NCBI GenBank assembly: GCA_002313925.1
Contig: DCAZ01000107.1
Location: 1-13,156 of the forward strand
Direction of reading: 5' to 3'
From: Gemmatimonadales bacterium UBA1120
GTDB lineage: Bacteria; Gemmatimonadota; Gemmatimonadetes; Longimicrobiales; Gaopeijiaceae
DNA: 13,156 bases
The notes beneath the pieces were generated by a model. The model saw nothing but the letters and a program-made list of their open reading frames with translations, had not been told where the DNA came from and ran no database searches. Position 1 is the first letter of the stretch. Every line of letters starts with the position of its first letter. Positions 6,567-13,155 of this stretch are shown piece by piece. A program made the translations under genes and the position numbers.

Positions 6567-7469
6567 TCAGACTCGTTCAGCAATCAGGGCGTCCGCTCTA
6601 CCCGACGGATTCTGAGGATCCGGTTTGTACACGTAGTCGACACCCGGGTTGAGGTGCTCGACATAGAGAATTTCCTTGTGATCTCCATATTGGACGGCGA
6701 CCACGTATCCAGCTTCCCCCGGCAGGCTGAAGTAGACATAGCCATCTGTATTAGTGCTTGACGTATGCAGTCCTGTCAGGACCGTCGTGGCGGCTAACGA
6801 GACTTCGGCTCCCTCAACCGGACGACCCTCCCCATCAAGGACCTTCAAACTGCCAGTGTGCCGTTGAGGTTCAAGCTCGCTGGCCAAAGCCATGACCTCT
6901 TGGGAGGCAGGGGGAAGAGTGGCTTCAGCCATGAGATTCAGAACTTCCTGTTCGAATCCTCCCGCTCTCTTTGGAATCATCCATTCCGGACCGTACTTGA
7001 GTCTGAGGTATTCTTCAGGCGGATTGGGCACAAGAAATTTCTCGCCCAGGAAGTCGATCTCCTTCAACTCCTCGTGCAAACTCACGGGAATTTGCACAAC
7101 CGGCCACTGGTAAATGCTGTCGTCAATGATTCGGTAGCAGGTCCAGTCCATCTCGGTGCCGGATTTCTCCAGATCGACGCTCAGATTGAGTTCGTTCTCT
7201 TTGACTCTGGCGTCGAACCCGTGCTCCCTGAACACGTCGGCTGCACTATGCACGAGTTCTTCCGTGAGACCGTGCAGGCCGATCACCGAACCGATGTCCA
7301 GGTCATCGTCCCATTCGATGAAGGCGCCATCCCGCACAGCGCCCAGGCACGTTCCGTGGCGCAAGAAGAAGACGAGCCCGAGTCGATCCAGGATGTGTCT
7401 GGCCTCTTTCAGCAGCGCCTCGGCGTGGGCCATGTCCATCGGCTCGAAAACAGTGTGCTGCATTGTCAT
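6567..7469 (-). CDS. LicD-family phosphocholine transferase with C-terminal carboxypeptidase-regulatory-like domain
   Basis: 300 residues from ATG 7469, chosen because AGGAG lies 9 nt upstream and because the open frame continuing to 7730 is a shadow of the transporter gene. The LicD catalytic motif is clear: RHGTCLGAVRDGAFIEWDDD (38-57), with the Asp cluster D54-D58 expected to bind metal. It is followed by LVPNPPEEYLRLKYGPEWM (147-163). LicD enzymes move phosphocholine (or a related group) from the CDP-activated form to a glycan. Residues about 207-285 are an added beta-sandwich of carboxypeptidase-regulatory/Cna-B-like type (GSLKVLDGEGRPVEGAEVSL, TNTDGYVYFSLPG). The gene lies between the transporter (57-nt gap) and the cytidylyltransferase (2-nt gap). 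Confidence 0.88.
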   Translation of the reverse strand: MTMQHTVFEPMDMAHAEALLKEARHILDRLGLVFFLRHGTCLGAVRDGAFIEWDDDLDIGSVIGLHGLTEELVHSAADVFREHGFDARVKENELNLSVDLEKSGTEMDWTCYRIIDDSIYQWPVVQIPVSLHEELKEIDFLGEKFLVPNPPEEYLRLKYGPEWMIPKRAGGFEQEVLNLMAEATLPPASQEVMALASELEPQRHTGSLKVLDGEGRPVEGAEVSLAATTVLTGLHTSSTNTDGYVYFSLPGEAGYVVAVQYGDHKEILYVEHLNPGVDYVYKPDPQNPSGRADALIAERV

Positions 7470-7525
7470 GGACAAGCTCCTGTACGGTCGTCTCTGCGTG
7501 AATACACCGCGTCTCATCAGGCGGT

Positions 7526-8767
7526 TCACCGGTTGCCGACTCCTCCCTCTCCTGACCGCACTCTCCCCGTGGGAGGCAGCCGGTTCCATAACGGAATCAG
7601 CAGCAGGCAGGTGACGAGAGCGGCGGCGGAGAATCCGTAGAAGAGAACAACGGTGGTGTCGGTACCTGGGAACCAGCCCATGAGATAGCCCGGAAGAGCG
7701 ACGCCCAGGATCTGTCCGAACGAGCCCCACCCGTTGATGAAGCCAGCCGCACTTCCGGCGCCCTTCTTGGTCCCGAAATCGACGGCGGCTGTCGCGCTCA
7801 CCATCGAGTCCGGACCGTACAGGAAGAAGCCGATCAAGAAGAATGCGACGAGCATCCCAACACTGCTGCCTGAGCTCGTCAACGGTCCGAAGAGCAGAAG
7901 TACGATCGACAGGAGGAGAAGGCTGAGCACGCAGGCCGGAAACCGGCGTGTCTGGAAGAGTTTGTCGGAAACGAACCCGATGGCGATCGGCGCCAGGAGG
8001 CCGGCCACCTCAAAGGCCGCGGGAATCGTGGCCGCGAGGGCGAAGCTGTCGGAGGTGAGTCGCTGACTCGCGATGACAGGACCCCAGAACAGGATCGCGT
8101 ATCGTGCCGGTTTTAGGAGGAAATAGACCGCCGCCATGACCAATACAGGGGGACTGCGGAATACCTTGCCGATGAGTTCCCAGGATCCCTCCTTCTCCTC
8201 CCCGGGTGCGGCGCGGCCATCGACTACGGCCATCGGCTCGTCGTGATACTCCTCGATCTCTTCGAGTCCGACATCTCCGGGTCGATCGCGCTGCAGGAAG
8301 TAAAAGGGAATGCAAATGAGGAAGAGCACGGCTGCGCCCGAAAAGAACGCCCAGCGCCAATCGTCGAAGACAGAGTAGGCGACGTACCCGGCGAACGGCG
8401 ATGCGACCATGCCGCCAAAGGCGTAGCTAGTGCACCAGTAACCCATCACCCGACCCCTCTCCCTGGACGAGAACCAGAATCCCATGTTCTTGGTCAGGGG
8501 TGCCCACCCAGTGGATTGACAAAGACCTTGAATGAAGAAGAAGATGCCGAAGAGAATGACCGTGGAGGAAAGCCCCATGATCACGGCGATGGAGCTCGAC
8601 AGGAAGAGTCCTCCGAGCACCACCCGCCGGGGGCCGAAGCGGTCGGCGGACATTCCCCACAGGAACTGGCCTAGACCGTACGCGACGCTGTAGGCGATGT
8701 CGATGTTGCTCGCCAATACCGGAGACAAGCCGACCTCCGGATCCTCGAAAAGCCCGAGCTTGGCCAC
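7526..8767 (-). CDS. MFS transporter, organophosphate:phosphate antiporter (GlpT/UhpT) type
   Basis: 413 residues from GTG 8767, but the true N-terminus lies further upstream (see 8768-8911). About eleven membrane helices are visible from here, with the MFS loop MSADRFGPRR between helices 2 and 3 and SSRERGRVMGYW between helices 4 and 5. By motif matching to E. coli GlpT, the substrate-phosphate Arg269 is kept (R222 in KPARYAILFWGP). Lys80 corresponds to Gln34 (AYGLGQFLWG), and His165 corresponds to about Tyr115 (WCTSYAFGGM). The family exchanges organic phosphates for phosphate across the inner membrane. In this operon phosphocholine, glycerophosphocholine or a related ester is a reasonable guess, taking the place LicB has elsewhere; the changed binding residues argue against plain glycerol-3-phosphate. 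Confidence 0.87.
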   Translation of the reverse strand: MAKLGLFEDPEVGLSPVLASNIDIAYSVAYGLGQFLWGMSADRFGPRRVVLGGLFLSSSIAVIMGLSSTVILFGIFFFIQGLCQSTGWAPLTKNMGFWFSSRERGRVMGYWCTSYAFGGMVASPFAGYVAYSVFDDWRWAFFSGAAVLFLICIPFYFLQRDRPGDVGLEEIEEYHDEPMAVVDGRAAPGEEKEGSWELIGKVFRSPPVLVMAAVYFLLKPARYAILFWGPVIASQRLTSDSFALAATIPAAFEVAGLLAPIAIGFVSDKLFQTRRFPACVLSLLLLSIVLLLFGPLTSSGSSVGMLVAFFLIGFFLYGPDSMVSATAAVDFGTKKGAGSAAGFINGWGSFGQILGVALPGYLMGWFPGTDTTVVLFYGFSAAALVTCLLLIPLWNRLPPTGRVRSGEGGVGNR

Positions 8768-8911
8768 CGAGAATCCCTTGCGCGTAAGGTAGAACCCGGC
8801 ATAGGCGAGCCAAGTGGTGCCGAAGATCCGCCAGCGCCAGCGTTCGTAGACCGGGTCCGTCCCCGCCGCAGCTATGGTCTCACCAGCAGATCGAGTCTTC
8901 CAGGGCTGCGT
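8768..8911 (-). other. N-terminal coding extension of the transporter, without a normal start codon
   Basis: The transporter frame stays open upstream of GTG 8767 to the TGA at 8912-8914. It encodes the conserved OPA-family N-terminus: YERWRWRIFG, then TTWLAYAGFYLTRKGFSVAK. The Arg of YLTRK (codon 8780-8782) matches GlpT Arg45, so this segment must be translated in a working protein. It contains no ATG, GTG or TTG; the only near-start is ATA at 8873-8875, after GGTGAG. A start in another frame is available at GTG 8942 (next entry), so a one-base indel near 8880 is the simplest explanation. Confidence 0.7.
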
Positions 8912-8942
8912 TCAGCCGGGTGATGCGGTCGGAATCGCTCAC
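8880..8942 (-). CDS. 20-codon ORF, probable displaced start of the transporter gene
   Basis: GTG 8940-8942 has a good ribosome site (AGGAAA, about 8 nt upstream) and opens a 20-residue frame, MSDSDRITRLNAALEDSICW, ending at TGA 8880-8882. The transporter's homologous frame runs on immediately downstream in a different phase. It is either the real N-terminus separated by a frameshift or sequencing error, or a short leader peptide. I favour the first. Confidence 0.4.
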   Translation of the reverse strand: MSDSDRITRLNAALEDSICW

Positions 8943-9013
8943 GCGATGGTTTCCTGTCGCCGATCTTTGAGTGTGGACGACGCGAGCCGCGCAGCGCTGA
9001 CTTGCATCGGCTA

Positions 9014-9901
9014 TCAAAGTTGGTGACCGCCTGCGCTGAGGCTGGCGCGAGCTTCCTTGTAAGCTTCGAAGTTTGTGCGCGCGTACTCGACGTAGTCAAA
9101 ATCCAACTCCGAGGTGACGGTCTGAATCATTGACCACAGAGCTTCACGCAATAGTGAGACGGTCTTGAGTGCTCGAAGCTCAAACAAATCAGTTCGCTCG
9201 GTCGTACCTCGATAGGCTTGAAGGAGAAACTCGTCCTGTTCAGTGCTGAAAGATGCGTTTGACGAGATGCTGGCCAAATCGAACAGCGGGTTGCCGATCC
9301 CGGCATACTCCCAATCGACGATCCACATTTTCTTCGGGCCGGCGATAAAGTTTGCGGCCAGAAGGTCATTGTGACAGAGAGTTGGACGATACGGGCTCAT
9401 CTTGTGCGAGAGCTCTTGGGAATCAATCACAAGACAATCGATGTCGCCCGGAAGGTCCGCCAGTAAACCCAAAGCTGTTTGCATATAGGTCCGGATGGTT
9501 TGAAATGGACAGAAGTAGAGGAGTTCGCCTCGCAGCTTGTCCCAGTAGCCATGGTAGATCCGCACGGTTCGCGCGATCACGGTGGTCATTTCGGGCTCTC
9601 TGACGCGTGCTTTCGTCAGCGTCTCGCCTTCGACGAACTCGCTGACGAGAATTCCGGGCTCGCTATAGACGATGCCGGGAGCGACACCGGCTTGGTGGGC
9701 TTCCGTCTGACAGAGGGTCTCGTTCTTGCGGTCGATTCCGAGATGTGGCAACTCGTCGCATACGCGGACTACGAATTCTTCACCATCAGCCGAGGCCCGA
9801 TAATTTCGGTTAGTGATACCTCCCGAGAGGGGTTCGATAACCGGTCTAGAACACCAAAACTTCAACGACGTAACACGCTCTTCGATGTCGGAACCTGTCA
9901 T
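9014..9901 (-). CDS. Choline/ethanolamine kinase (LicA-like, APH fold)
   Basis: 295 residues. Phosphotransferase motifs run in order: the nucleotide loop LSGGITNRNYR (25-35), a Lys/Arg-type beta strand FVVRV (43-47), the catalytic loop CHNDLLAANFI (176-186, with D179 as likely base and N184), and the metal-binding IVDWEYAGIGNPLFDLAS (194-211, D196). These identify the choline/ethanolamine-kinase branch of the APH superfamily; thiamine kinase is the main alternative. It would make phosphocholine or phosphoethanolamine for the cytidylyltransferase encoded at the other end of the operon. ATG 9901 is preceded by GGAG at 5-nt spacing. It is the first gene of the four-gene unit. No tetranucleotide repeat of the kind that gives phase variation in Haemophilus licA is present. 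Confidence 0.87.
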   Translation of the reverse strand: MTGSDIEERVTSLKFWCSRPVIEPLSGGITNRNYRASADGEEFVVRVCDELPHLGIDRKNETLCQTEAHQAGVAPGIVYSEPGILVSEFVEGETLTKARVREPEMTTVIARTVRIYHGYWDKLRGELLYFCPFQTIRTYMQTALGLLADLPGDIDCLVIDSQELSHKMSPYRPTLCHNDLLAANFIAGPKKMWIVDWEYAGIGNPLFDLASISSNASFSTEQDEFLLQAYRGTTERTDLFELRALKTVSLLREALWSMIQTVTSELDFDYVEYARTNFEAYKEARASLSAGGHQL

Positions 9902-9913
9902 CTTCTCTCCACT

Positions 9914-9935
9914 TCTTCAGATGCTGCTCTGAAGA
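9914..9935 (-). promoter_or_regulatory. Perfect 8-bp stem-loop in the leader of the lic-like operon
   Basis: TCTTCAGA and TCTGAAGA form a perfect inverted repeat around a 6-base loop (TGCTGC), 12-34 bases upstream of the choline kinase start and just before its ribosome site. As RNA it would fold next to the start; as DNA it could be an operator. There is no following T-run on either strand, so it is not a terminator. Confidence 0.5.
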
Positions 9936-9985
9936 TGTGTTCTGACTCGCGATCTACGCCAGCAAGGCGACCCTCAGACCCCCCC

Positions 9986-10013
9986 CTTATAGGTTTTGAC
10001 ATCAAAAAAGCAA
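9986..10013 (-). promoter_or_regulatory. Candidate sigma-70 promoter of the lic-like operon
   Basis: On the minus strand, TTGCTT (10008-10013) and TATAAG (9986-9991) are separated by 16 bp. The -10 matches consensus at 5 of 6 and the -35 at 3 of 6. Transcription would start near 9979 and include the stem-loop at 9914-9935 in the leader. Confidence 0.4.
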
Positions 10014-10116
10014 AGCCACCCGCCGGTTCCACATTCAAAGGCTCTAGGAATTTACCCCCCCTCCCCGATGGGTGAAGAGGAGGAACACATCTTTGGTCAT
10101 AACAGAAGACGATTAG

Positions 10117-10206
10117 ATGACAAACTTGCGAGCCTTATTCAGTAGTGCGTGGTTTCCGTTCTTGGTGGGCGTTGGTTTGCTCGCCAGTGATGAGGCCACA
10201 GGCTAA
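10117..10206 (+). CDS. Possible 29-residue hydrophobic small protein or leader peptide
   Basis: ATG 10117 to TAA 10204-10206 encodes 29 residues with a central hydrophobic run (WFPFLVGVGLLA), enough for one short membrane helix. It ends 9 bases before the MscS-like start, and its stop overlaps that gene's ribosome site (AAGGAAG). The ribosome site for this ORF itself is weak (purine-rich CAGAAGACGATTAG). It may be a chance ORF or a coupling leader; there is no homology that I recognise. Confidence 0.25.
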   Translation: MTNLRALFSSAWFPFLVGVGLLASDEATG

Positions 10207-10215
10207 GGAAGAACC

Positions 10216-10530
10216 ATGCAGAATTTCTTTTCGAACATTGTTGCGAACGACTGGCTGCGGGCCGCGGGCGGACTTCTTTCCCTGATCGTCTTGGCTTGGA
10301 TGGCCAACATAGTGACCCGCAGAGTATTCCTGGGGTTCTCCCACAAGTTGATGAGCAGGACACGGTCCACTTGGGACGATCGCCTCTTTGAGCGACGCGT
10401 CTTCCACCAACTGGCCAGCGTGGCTCCAGCACTCGTGGTCTACGTTGGAATCGACTGGGCCCTGAGCATCGGCGACAGCGCCTTCGGCCGGACGGGGTCA
10501 TCAGTGACAGGTAACGGCGTGCTGGCATGA
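10216..10530 (+). CDS. MscS-family (YbdG-like) mechanosensitive channel, N-terminal remnant
   Basis: 104 residues. The start is ATG 10216 with AAGGAAG upstream at 4-nt spacing. It has an N-terminal membrane helix (about 18-35), then the loop STWDDRLFERRVFHQLASVAPALVVYVGIDWAL, which matches the N-terminal region of YbdG-type channels (a charged DDxLxxRxxF loop then a second helix). The match ends near residue 85, and a short unrelated tail, GRTGSSVTGNGVLA, runs to TGA 10528-10530. The remaining membrane helices, the pore helix and the beta domain are absent; family members usually exceed 350 residues. The stop overlaps the next start as ATGA. It is probably the result of a deletion. The fragment cannot form an MscS pore alone. 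Confidence 0.65.
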   Translation: MQNFFSNIVANDWLRAAGGLLSLIVLAWMANIVTRRVFLGFSHKLMSRTRSTWDDRLFERRVFHQLASVAPALVVYVGIDWALSIGDSAFGRTGSSVTGNGVLA

Positions 10531-11417
10531 CGTCCCCGGACCATGGCCATCATGGCACCGCCGCCGGCAAGGTCGACCAATTCGAGTCGGTTTTCCGTGC
10601 TGCCACCAAAACCCGCTTTGAGTATTCGGCTGTGCAAGTGGAGTCCGTGCTCGTCGTCAGCGACCGAGACGAGCGTGCCGCTGCTGCGTTCGGTGAACGT
10701 GTGCGCTCGCAATTCGGCGTGCTCAAACGGGGAGAGAACATCCGCTGGCGCGTCGTGCACGGAGGCGAATACCACTCCGTGCCCGCGTTGCTCGACATCG
10801 TAGAGGCGGAGCGTCCGGGTCTGATCTGCACGTACCGCCACCTCCACAGCGACTCCTGGCAGTGGCCCTACACGCTGGGCGAATATATCGACGTGCTCTC
10901 ACAGGTCACGACTACTCCCATCATCGTTCTGCCGCACCCGGACGTGCAACCAGAAGGCGCCGTGCGGGGGACGAAGGTAGTGATGGCGATGACGGATCAC
11001 CTGGTGGGTGACCACATGCTCGTGAACTGGGCCGCGCGCTTCACGGACGAAGACGGTCGGCTTGTGCTTTCGAACGTGGAGGACGACGCTGTGCTCAAAC
11101 GCTTCATTGAGGCGGTCGGTAAGATCCCGAGTATTGATACCGACAACGCCCGGGTCACGATCCAGGACCGTCTCGAGCGCGATGCGCGAGACTTCATGGA
11201 GAGCTGCTCGGAGGAGATCATCCGCGCCGAGTTGCCGATCTCTGTCGAGTCGGTGGTCACCCACGGACACCACCTGACCGAGTACAGCCGACTCGTCGAG
11301 GAGCACGAGGCCGACCTACTCGTCATGCATACGAAGGACGAGGACCAACTCGCCATGCACGGGCTCGCGTACCCGCTCGCGATCGAGGTACGCTCCGTCC
11401 CGTTGCTCCTCTTGTGA
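10527..11417 (+). CDS. Tandem universal stress protein (UspA-like), transporter-associated
   Basis: 296 residues, likely two Usp-fold units. The first is about 30-150: VESVLVVSDRDERAAAAF, ICTYRHLHSDSWQWPYTLGE, TTTPIIVLPHP. The second is about 155-296: GTKVVMAMTDHLVGDHMLVNWAARF, VESVVTHGHHLTEYSRLVEE, EADLLVMHTKDEDQLAMHGL, ending in VRSVPLLLL. Usp domains bind ATP or act as stress sensors. I do not see the classic GxxGx9G(S/T) ATP motif clearly, so nucleotide binding is uncertain. The start overlaps the channel remnant's stop (ATGA), and the stop overlaps the transporter's start (GTGA). Tight coupling to an ion transporter suggests a regulatory subunit for it. Confidence 0.72.
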   Translation: MTSPDHGHHGTAAGKVDQFESVFRAATKTRFEYSAVQVESVLVVSDRDERAAAAFGERVRSQFGVLKRGENIRWRVVHGGEYHSVPALLDIVEAERPGLICTYRHLHSDSWQWPYTLGEYIDVLSQVTTTPIIVLPHPDVQPEGAVRGTKVVMAMTDHLVGDHMLVNWAARFTDEDGRLVLSNVEDDAVLKRFIEAVGKIPSIDTDNARVTIQDRLERDARDFMESCSEEIIRAELPISVESVVTHGHHLTEYSRLVEEHEADLLVMHTKDEDQLAMHGLAYPLAIEVRSVPLLLL

Positions 11418-12844
11418 TCACATCGCCAATGCTCGCCATCTTCGTCCCGCAGGCCGCCGATCACATTGTGCCTGAGGTCTCCGTAGGCATCACACTATTC
11501 TTCACAGGAATCCTCGTGGCGCTCATCGTGAGCCTTGCCCTCGAGGAGAGGCTGCACGCGAAGAAGTCCCTAATCGTCGGGCTCTACGCGGTCGTGACGC
11601 TGCTTCTCGGCGCGATTCTGCTACCGCTTCCGTACAGCCCGTACCTCATCGGCGGGCACGAGCTGAGTATGCCCGTCTACATCCCGGCGATCGACTGGGG
11701 TGTGATCACGATCATCTTCGGGGCCAGCCTGTTCGTCGACGTCACGTCGCGCTCCGGGCTCTTCACCTGGATCGCGATCCGTCTGACGAAAGCGTCGGGC
11801 GGTGACCCGGTCCGGCTGCTCTGGCTGTACGGCATCATGACCGTCGTGTTCAGTGCCGTCTTGAACAACGTGACTGCGATGATCATCGTGGGATCGCTCA
11901 CGGCAGTGTCGCTCAACAAACTGGAGCGGAACGACAAGCTGCTCGGATTCCTACTCGTCGAGGGCTTGCTCACCAACGTAGGTGGCCTGCTCACACTGAT
12001 CAGCTCGGTCCCCAACATCATCGTGGGCACCGCAGCCAACATCAGCTTCATGGCGTTCTTCTACCGGTCCAGCCTGTTCGTGCTCGTCGCAACGATTGCG
12101 ACGATCCTGTTGGGCGCGAAGCGCTTCGACATCGTGGGGCTAAGGGACGAGGACGCTCGAACTGAGGCGCAAAGCCTAGTAGTGAGCTTCGACGAGAACG
12201 ATGGAATCGAGAGCCAGGGATTCTTCTGGTTTGCATCAGCCATGCTCGTGCTCTTCATCGTCGCAATCGCGACGACCTCGGTAATGCCGTACGTCTCGGA
12301 CCTCGGCATGGGCTTCGTGGCGATGGCGTTTGCGGCGGTGATGCTCATCAAGTACAAAGGTGAGGTCGACCAATTTTACCGCGGGGTCGACTGGGACTTG
12401 CTCGGATTCTTCGCTGCGCTCTTCGTGGTGATCAACGTCATGGAGCACGCGCAGGTGCTCGCGCTGATCGGGCAAGGCGTTGAGAGAATCGTCGACTTAG
12501 GCCCGACGCTTGGTACCGGCGCGGTGATGGTGGCGACCGCGGCCTTCAGTTCCGTGACGGACAACATCCCGCTTGCCGCCATGCTTGCGAAGATCATAGC
12601 CGGCATGCCCCTCGCCGACGGGATGATGCGCCCGCCCAGTGATCCACTGTGGTGGGCCGTCATCTTTGGCGCCAACTTGGGAGGCAACATCACTCCGATC
12701 GGGTCGGCTTCGACGCTGGTTGCCGTCACGATCATCCACAAGCACGGCCTACGGCTCTCGTTCGGGGGCTTCGTTCGGAAGGCGCTGCCATTCGCTCTCA
12801 TGCAGATCGCGATTGCGGCGCTGTACCTGTTGTGGGCGCTTTAG
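11414..12844 (+). CDS. Ion transporter superfamily permease (ArsB/NhaD type)
   Basis: 476 residues, about 12 membrane helices. The GTG at 11414 overlaps the Usp stop; an in-frame ATG at 11429 is an alternative. Family motifs: IIFGASLFVDVTSRSGLF in an early helix, VLNNVTAMIIVGSLTAVSL (the first N-rich re-entrant motif), LISSVPNIIVGTAANISF, then in the second half SSVTDNIPLAAMLAKIIAG and FGANLGGNITPIGSASTLVA. The paired NN/TDN and GGN motifs are typical of the NhaD sodium/proton antiporters and ArsB-type permeases of the IT superfamily. An Na+/H+ antiporter is the most likely function; arsenite or dicarboxylate transport cannot be ruled out. There is no arsR, arsC or arsA nearby, which argues against arsenite. 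Confidence 0.87.
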   Translation: MITSPMLAIFVPQAADHIVPEVSVGITLFFTGILVALIVSLALEERLHAKKSLIVGLYAVVTLLLGAILLPLPYSPYLIGGHELSMPVYIPAIDWGVITIIFGASLFVDVTSRSGLFTWIAIRLTKASGGDPVRLLWLYGIMTVVFSAVLNNVTAMIIVGSLTAVSLNKLERNDKLLGFLLVEGLLTNVGGLLTLISSVPNIIVGTAANISFMAFFYRSSLFVLVATIATILLGAKRFDIVGLRDEDARTEAQSLVVSFDENDGIESQGFFWFASAMLVLFIVAIATTSVMPYVSDLGMGFVAMAFAAVMLIKYKGEVDQFYRGVDWDLLGFFAALFVVINVMEHAQVLALIGQGVERIVDLGPTLGTGAVMVATAAFSSVTDNIPLAAMLAKIIAGMPLADGMMRPPSDPLWWAVIFGANLGGNITPIGSASTLVAVTIIHKHGLRLSFGGFVRKALPFALMQIAIAALYLLWAL

Positions 12845-13059
12845 GTGGATGATCCGTCCTACCCGACAAGGAGTACGCCGACTCAGGTTGGAAGGGCTAC
12901 GAAGGGCACATCCAAGGATTAAACGTAGGGTGCCCGATCTGAGTAAGGATTGGATTCAAATGAAGCTGATGGACTTAGCTACCAGCCCCTACGCCTCCAC
13001 AACTACTCAAGGGAATGCTCTTCGGGTTCTGAGCAAGATTAAGGGGACTGGTTAAGGGA
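12845..13059. other. Region after the transporter with an unrecognised open frame tail
   Basis: No gene I recognise. A plus-strand frame that is open through the transporter's 3' end continues to TAA 13053-13055. Its last part (from ATG 12961: MKLMDLATSPYASTTTQ...) reads more like protein than the shadow part before it, but has no recognised homology and a poor start context. It could be the decayed 3' end of a lost gene. There is no clear terminator hairpin after 12844. Confidence 0.3.
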
Positions 13060-13155
13060 CTACTTCCAGACCCAGAGCAGATAGAGGATCAACAAGCAGA
13101 TCCAAAGGAGTGGCGGTCCACTGTACCGATCAGCGAGTGCCACAAACTTTTTCCA
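13060..13155 (-). CDS. C-terminal end of a membrane protein (partial, enters from the right edge)
   Basis: A minus-strand frame is open from the window edge to TAG 13060-13062. Its 31 residues include WKKFVALADR followed by a strongly hydrophobic helix, PLLWICLLILYLLWVWK, which looks like a last membrane segment with a cytoplasmic basic end. It is too short to identify. It converges on the transporter operon. Confidence 0.35.
   Translation of the reverse strand, partial: WKKFVALADRYSGPPLLWICLLILYLLWVWK

Noticed and set aside
6858..7640. Long plus-strand open frame of 260 codons opposite licD
   Set aside because: It is antisense to a well-supported LicD gene with clear family motifs, and it shows no recognisable domain.
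7470..7730. N-terminal 87-residue extension of the LicD open frame
   Set aside because: It is Arg-rich, overlaps the transporter's 3' end in another frame and reads as a shadow; a good AGGAG site supports the start at 7469.
9014..9901. Phase-variable simple repeats in the licA-like gene
   Set aside because: No tetranucleotide or homopolymer tract of useful length is present in or just before the gene.
9996..10001. Perfect plus-strand TTGACA between the two divergent operons, as a promoter for the ion operon
   Set aside because: The bases 17 bp downstream are C/G-rich with no -10-like hexamer, so I could not support a promoter.
11414..12844. Arsenite resistance locus
   Set aside because: The permease shares motifs with ArsB, but no arsR, arsC or arsA-like gene lies beside it; the Usp partner suits a cation antiporter better.
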